Made by a program: the position numbers and the translations under genes. Under the pieces are notes generated by a model. It was not told the origin of the DNA. It did not search any database and was given only the letters and a program-made list of their open reading frames with translations. Of a stretch of 56,209 bases of DNA, positions 52,321 to 56,209 are shown in pieces; position 1 is the stretch's first letter; every line of letters begins with the position of its first letter. Source of the DNA: Anaerocolumna jejuensis DSM 15929 (GTDB lineage: Bacteria > Bacillota > Clostridia > Lachnospirales > Lachnospiraceae); the NCBI RefSeq assembly GCF_900142215.1, contig NZ_FRAC01000039.1:1-56209 (forward strand), in the 5' to 3' direction.

Positions 52321-53238
52321 TTATTGCTGAAATGGATTACCGGAATGCATATACCTGTATTCCGATGGTGTTACACTAAGATATTGTTTGAACATTTTTC
52401 CAAAATAACTAAGACTGTTAAAGCCAGTGGCAGATGCAATTTCTGAAATTGTCATTTTAGATTCTAAAAGAAGTTGTGCTGCATTCTCCATGCGAAACTT
52501 GATAAGGTAATCAAAGGGCTTCATACCAATTGATTTCAGAAAACACCGGTAACATTCACTATTACTGATGTGCGCTGCAGATGCAATGTCCTTTAATTGG
52601 ATAGAATCTTGATAATTATTATGAATATAGGTTATCATTTTTTTTATACGTTGTTGATTATTAGAAGGATGACTGTTACTTTGCATGCTGATTATATTCT
52701 GATTGTTATATATGATAAGAAAACAAATCTCACAAATATAGTTTCTTATACAAAATTCAAAAGCAAACTTTTTTTCCTGAAAGGTATGATATATCTTTTC
52801 TAATAAAGTCAGGCATTCAGCTTCCCAGCCGGTTTTCATATTAAACGTAATGAAAGGAATTTCTGGGGAATTTAATAAAGGATAAATATATTTTTCATAT
52901 ATAATACTCTGTTCGCCATCAGACAGTAGAATTGTGTTGATGACAACAGTAAACATAATGGCATTCTGAGCTTTCCATGGTTTTTCCATATGGAGTACAC
53001 CCGAGTTAATAAAAGCACCTTCTCCTTCATGTAAAATAACTGTTTGTCCATTTGCACTAAGCTCTACCTCTCCTTGTATAACCTTTGCAAACTCAATTTC
53101 ATTATGCCAGTGCCAGCTTATATAGCCCACATCATATTTCTCCATATTATCCAGGTATACCATCATCGGAAATTTTATGGAGCCATGACTTGTGGTTTCC
53201 CTTTGGTTTTCATCAACAGTTATACTTGTTAATTGCAT
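52321..53238 (-). CDS. AraC family regulator with cupin sensor domain
   Basis: The 305-residue protein has an N-terminal cupin domain (about 20-110) with WHWHNEIEFAKVIQGE and a GEGAFINSGVLH strand, and a C-terminal AraC DNA-binding domain (about 205-300) with LKDIASAAHISNSECYRCF and ISEIASATGFNSLSYFGKMF. AAAGGAG precedes the ATG. It is divergent from the MFS gene at 53367 and probably controls uptake of the sugar that the cupin binds. Confidence 0.9.
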   Translation of the reverse strand: MQLTSITVDENQRETTSHGSIKFPMMVYLDNMEKYDVGYISWHWHNEIEFAKVIQGEVELSANGQTVILHEGEGAFINSGVLHMEKPWKAQNAIMFTVVINTILLSDGEQSIIYEKYIYPLLNSPEIPFITFNMKTGWEAECLTLLEKIYHTFQEKKFAFEFCIRNYICEICFLIIYNNQNIISMQSNSHPSNNQQRIKKMITYIHNNYQDSIQLKDIASAAHISNSECYRCFLKSIGMKPFDYLIKFRMENAAQLLLESKMTISEIASATGFNSLSYFGKMFKQYLSVTPSEYRYMHSGNPFQQ

Positions 53239-53366
53239 AATAAAACTCCTTTTTGAAAATATAATTATAATATTTGAAAATAATATGTTAATTTATAATA
53301 TCATTTCGATGATATAATTATATATATTTCTTAAAAAAATTCAATACAAAGGTCGAGGGTGAAAAA

Positions 53367-54611
53367 ATGAAATTAAGTTACAAACATACCATGTACGCTT
53401 GCTTTACTGGATACATCTGCCAGGCTGTTGTCAGTAATTTGCCTGCACTTTTATTTGTTATCTTTCAAAATCAATTTGCTATATCATTGGAAAGTATAAC
53501 ACTTCTTATAACAATAGGTTTTTGTATTCAAATTATAGTAGATATTTTGGCCGCGAGAGTTGTGGATATCTTTGGTTACCGGGTATCCGTTATAGTAGCA
53601 AATCTTTGCTGTACCGCAGGGTTAATCAGCATAAGTTATCTTCCTTTTCACATCAGTCCCTTTTTAGGACTATTAATTGGAATAAGCTTAAATTCCATAG
53701 GCGGCGGATTCATTGAGGTTGTTGTGAGCCCTATTGTAGAAGCTCTTCCGGGAGAAGAAAAGGCCAGTAACATGGGAATTTTACACTCTTTTTATTGTTG
53801 GGGCTATATGGGAGTGGTTCTGCTTTCAACGCTTTTTTTTGCAACAATCGGAACAGACCATTGGCGGCTTCTTCCATTAATATGGAGTGTTGTACCTTTC
53901 TTCAATATGCTCTTATTTACAAAAGTACCTATAAATACGCTTGTAGAAAAAGAAGATCAGATTTCTACTAAGAAGATACTGTCATTAAAAACCTTCTGGA
54001 TTCTATTTGTATTAATGATATGTGCAGGAGCTGCGGAACAAGCCATGTCTAAGTGGTCCTCTTTGTTTGCTGAAATTGGTCTGGGAGCATCTAAAACTGT
54101 CGGCGATTTATTAGGACCCTGCACATTTGCATTCTTAATGGGGCTAACACGATTAGTATACAGTAAGTGGGGTAAAAAATATGATATAAGAAATTTGATT
54201 ATTCTTTCCGGCTTCTTATGTATTATTAGTTATCTTATGGTATCTTTGTCGCCGATTCCTTTTATGTCTCTGATTGGCTGCGCAATGACAGGTTTGTCTA
54301 TCGGAATCTTATGGCCGGCCACTATAAGTCTGTCAGCAAAGACGTATCCTAATGGAGGGAATACAATGTTCGGCCTGTTAGCTTTAGGTGGAGATATAGG
54401 ATGTACAGTGGGACCAAGCCTGGTAGGGCTAACTTCAAATATTATTATAACTTCAAATAGTGTTAATATCCAAAGATTTTTTACAGGAGAGGACATTACG
54501 CAATCTGCACTTAAGTTTGGATTATTCATGGCAATTATTTTCCCAATAATCATTATAATCAGCATTCAGTTGTTAAAGAATAAAAAAACGCCATTGTCTA
54601 ATGAATTGTGA
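53367..54611 (+). CDS. MFS transporter (FucP/sugar-type)
   Basis: The 414-residue protein has 12 predicted transmembrane helices. Features such as GLLIGISLNSIGGGFIEVVV and FYCWGYMGVVLLST resemble sugar transporters related to FucP and similar MFS groups. GAGGGTG precedes the ATG. It is divergent from the cupin-AraC regulator and is its likely target. The sugar is unknown; no catabolic enzymes are adjacent. Confidence 0.85.
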   Translation: MKLSYKHTMYACFTGYICQAVVSNLPALLFVIFQNQFAISLESITLLITIGFCIQIIVDILAARVVDIFGYRVSVIVANLCCTAGLISISYLPFHISPFLGLLIGISLNSIGGGFIEVVVSPIVEALPGEEKASNMGILHSFYCWGYMGVVLLSTLFFATIGTDHWRLLPLIWSVVPFFNMLLFTKVPINTLVEKEDQISTKKILSLKTFWILFVLMICAGAAEQAMSKWSSLFAEIGLGASKTVGDLLGPCTFAFLMGLTRLVYSKWGKKYDIRNLIILSGFLCIISYLMVSLSPIPFMSLIGCAMTGLSIGILWPATISLSAKTYPNGGNTMFGLLALGGDIGCTVGPSLVGLTSNIIITSNSVNIQRFFTGEDITQSALKFGLFMAIIFPIIIIISIQLLKNKKTPLSNEL

Positions 54612-54644
54612 TTAAGAATCCTTGTAGTTCTTTGACGTTTTTTG

Positions 54645-54673
54645 TTGACAAAGAATAGTTATGAAAGTATAAT
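54645..54673 (+). promoter_or_regulatory. Consensus promoter of the TetR-MATE operon
   Basis: TTGACA (54645-54650) and TATAAT (54668-54673), both perfect, are separated by 17 bases. The operator palindrome begins two bases after the -10 box and so covers the transcription start. Confidence 0.85.
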
Positions 54674-54674
54674 C

Positions 54675-54704
54675 AAGCATAGAATGAATATTCATTCTAT
54701 GCTT
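54675..54704. promoter_or_regulatory. 30-bp perfect palindrome, TetR operator
   Basis: AAGCATAGAATGAAT (54675-54689) is followed directly by its exact reverse complement. The centre TGAATATTCA is a common TetR-family core. It covers the start of transcription and ends 18 bases before the TetR start codon, as expected for autorepression. Confidence 0.8.
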
Positions 54705-54721
54705 GGAAAGGAGAGCTATTC

Positions 54722-55393
54722 ATGTATAAAACTTCAAAAGAAACGCAGGAACGAAAGGATGTAAAACGACAATTTATATTGGATACGGCTGCAAAGGTCT
54801 TTTCTCAAAAAGGCTATCATTATACCTCTGTCAAAGATATCGTGGAAGAAGCCAATATTTCGATAGGCAGCTTCTATTTCTATTTCAAGAGCAAAGAGGA
54901 GCTGTTTACAGAGCTATTTGTAAATATCACGAAAAAATTTCAGAAAGTTACAGATAAGGTACTGGACGTCGATCACTTTTCCCTGTCAAAGAATTTCACA
55001 CGGGTGATTATCGGTAATCTCTGGATGTATGAGCAGCATAAGGAGCTTGCTAAAATCATGTTGATTGAGGCTGCTGGCGTAAACCCAACATTTCAAAAAA
55101 TGAGATTTGATAGTATAAAAGAGTCCAGCAGTACAGTGGAAAATTGGTTTAAGCGCTTTAAAACGAACCATGCTGTCAATATTCCTGATGAAAAGACCGC
55201 AGCGCTCATATATGAGGGCTCCTTTTATTACCTAATCAGCGATTGGCTGGAATCAGATCAAGCCATTAAACTGACTGATTCCGGGTATGCCCTCTGCATT
55301 TACAGTCTTCAAGCCCTTAAGATATCTTTTGAAGATAGTGACATCAGACAGTATATTACTGAGGTCCTGGAAGAATTAACTCAGAGTAAATGA
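54722..55393 (+). CDS. TetR family repressor of the MATE operon
   Basis: The 223-residue protein has a TetR helix-turn-helix at about residues 18-65 (TSVKDIVEEANISIGSFYFYFKS). AGGAG lies nine bases before the ATG. Its stop overlaps the first possible start of the MATE gene (ATGA). It almost certainly binds the 30-bp palindrome and controls both genes. Confidence 0.9.
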   Translation: MYKTSKETQERKDVKRQFILDTAAKVFSQKGYHYTSVKDIVEEANISIGSFYFYFKSKEELFTELFVNITKKFQKVTDKVLDVDHFSLSKNFTRVIIGNLWMYEQHKELAKIMLIEAAGVNPTFQKMRFDSIKESSSTVENWFKRFKTNHAVNIPDEKTAALIYEGSFYYLISDWLESDQAIKLTDSGYALCIYSLQALKISFEDSDIRQYITEVLEELTQSK

Positions 55394-56016
55394 CTTCAAA
55401 AGAGAAAAGAGGTATTATTTTGAATCAGCAGTATGGAAAAGATTTAACAACAGGAAGCATTCCAAAACATTTAATACAATTTGCACTTCCTATACTTATT
55501 GGCAATCTCCTGACCACTGGCTATGGCATTATTAATACCATGTGGGTAGGGAACCTGTTGGGAAAAGAAGCAGTTGGTGCCGTGGCAGTCAGCTTTCCCA
55601 TTTATCTGGCACTGGTTGCCCTCTGTTCCGGTGCTACCCTTGCCACTTCCATTATGATCTCAAAAGCTTATGGTGCAAAAGATAATGGGCGCATTCAAAA
55701 AATTGTAAACCACTCTTGGTCAATCGGTATACTTATCATCGCTGTGGTCACAGTTGGCGGAATAGTTTTTTCAAAAAACCTTCTCCGGCTTCTTGGCACC
55801 CCCAATGATATTTTGCCCCTTGCCACAGGCTATTTGAGATTAACGATGCTTAATTTTGCAGGCCTGTATTTGTCTTCACTGATTTCATCCGTTCTTCGAG
55901 GCATTGGTGATACGACAATTCCCCTCATTTTTATCATTCTCTCCACTGCGGTTAATGCCGTCCTTGATCCGCTTCTTATCCTAGTATATCATAAATTAAA
56001 TAAGTACCATATATAA
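55390..56016 (+). pseudogene. MATE family efflux transporter, truncated by an IS
   Basis: The frame encodes the first half of a MATE/NorM multidrug exporter; full proteins have about 450 residues. Translation may start at ATG 55390, overlapping the TetR stop, or more likely at TTG 55420 behind AGAGGT, giving MNQQYGKDLTTGSIPKHLI. Six helices are readable up to AVLDPLLIL near 55981. After that the codons (VYHKLNKYHI) are foreign and belong to the end of an IS630-like element. The pump should be inactive unless the rest lies beyond the IS and the element excises. Confidence 0.8.
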
Positions 56017-56209
56017 TAATGTTTTGATATGTGTTATAATATATTCATCAAATTTAAAGGATTGGTGAATATGAAGCAGACCTTTTTACCTTTGTCTGAT
56101 GAAGACAAAACATATCTTAAATCATTATCAAAAACAAGAACTATTCAAGCTCAGGTTGTCGACCGTGCAAGAATTTTATTATATAAAGCTGATGGTATTT
56201 CTTTTGATG
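55982..56209 (+). mobile_element. IS630-like element, left part
   Basis: The element starts about 55982, where MATE similarity ends next to a TA dinucleotide, the usual IS630 target. It continues past the right edge. The exact terminal repeat cannot be set without the other end. Confidence 0.6.
56071..56209 (+). CDS. IS630-like transposase N-terminus (partial)
   Basis: The ATG at 56071 opens a frame running off the right edge. It starts MKQTFLPLSDEDKTYLKSLS and continues with RTIQAQVVDRARILLYKADG, the N-terminal helix-turn-helix region of IS630-family transposases. A TATAAT-like box lies about 35 bases upstream. Confidence 0.75.
   Translation, partial: MKQTFLPLSDEDKTYLKSLSKTRTIQAQVVDRARILLYKADGISFD

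Overview
The window looks like chromosome from a low-G+C anaerobic Firmicute, most likely of the Lachnospiraceae/Clostridia type. The signs are strong AGGAGG-type ribosome binding sites, an EFR1-type flavodoxin/ferredoxin, a clostridial c-di-GMP riboswitch motif, an Fe-S/FMN enoate reductase, a GPH sugar transporter and many cytoplasmic glycosidases. No rRNA, tRNA, CRISPR or phage block was seen. Both ends lie in insertion sequences: an IS5/IS1182-like transposase at the left and an IS630-like transposase at the right that cuts off a MATE efflux gene.

Positions 1-10469 are a patchwork of small regulated units. They are an SDR plus EFR1 pair with a divergent TetR; a ferredoxin-nitroreductase with a divergent LysR and a perfect palindromic operator; a secreted metallophosphoesterase; and an APH-like kinase. 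Between them lie gene relics: oleate hydratase, tyrosine integrase, an XRE regulator with an A-tract frameshift, and a TetR C-terminus. A GC-rich CPBP protease sits among these relics.

Positions 10470-42886 form one large glycoside-utilisation region. It holds three GH78 alpha-L-rhamnosidases, two GH3 enzymes, one GH43-like enzyme, two nucleoside-hydrolase-fold proteins, a GPH symporter, a MacB-like ABC protein, two AraC regulators, an esterase-acyltransferase fusion with a DUF6320-like membrane protein, and a TetR-controlled Old Yellow Enzyme-type reductase. The glycosidases lack signal peptides (one GH3 is membrane anchored), so rhamnosylated glycosides are probably imported and trimmed inside the cell. 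The reductase and acyltransferase could then act on the released aglycone; that last step is inference. A TetR/DHA2 efflux pair is embedded in the region. Two intergenic stretches are deletion scars made of fragments of second copies of genes still present in the region (TetR + reductase; GPH promoter + GH3 + GPH transporter). Several promoters share direct repeats spaced 20-21 bp, often with a TTGCAATA-like core, as expected for AraC-type activators.

Positions 42887-56209 carry a two-component system with a tiny membrane protein, a TetR with a divergent pair of SDR proteins (one ending in a zinc-ribbon-like segment), a tandem-GNAT protein with an APH-like kinase, an AraC/MFS divergent pair, and a TetR-MATE operon with a textbook promoter and a 30-bp perfect palindrome, broken by the right-hand IS.
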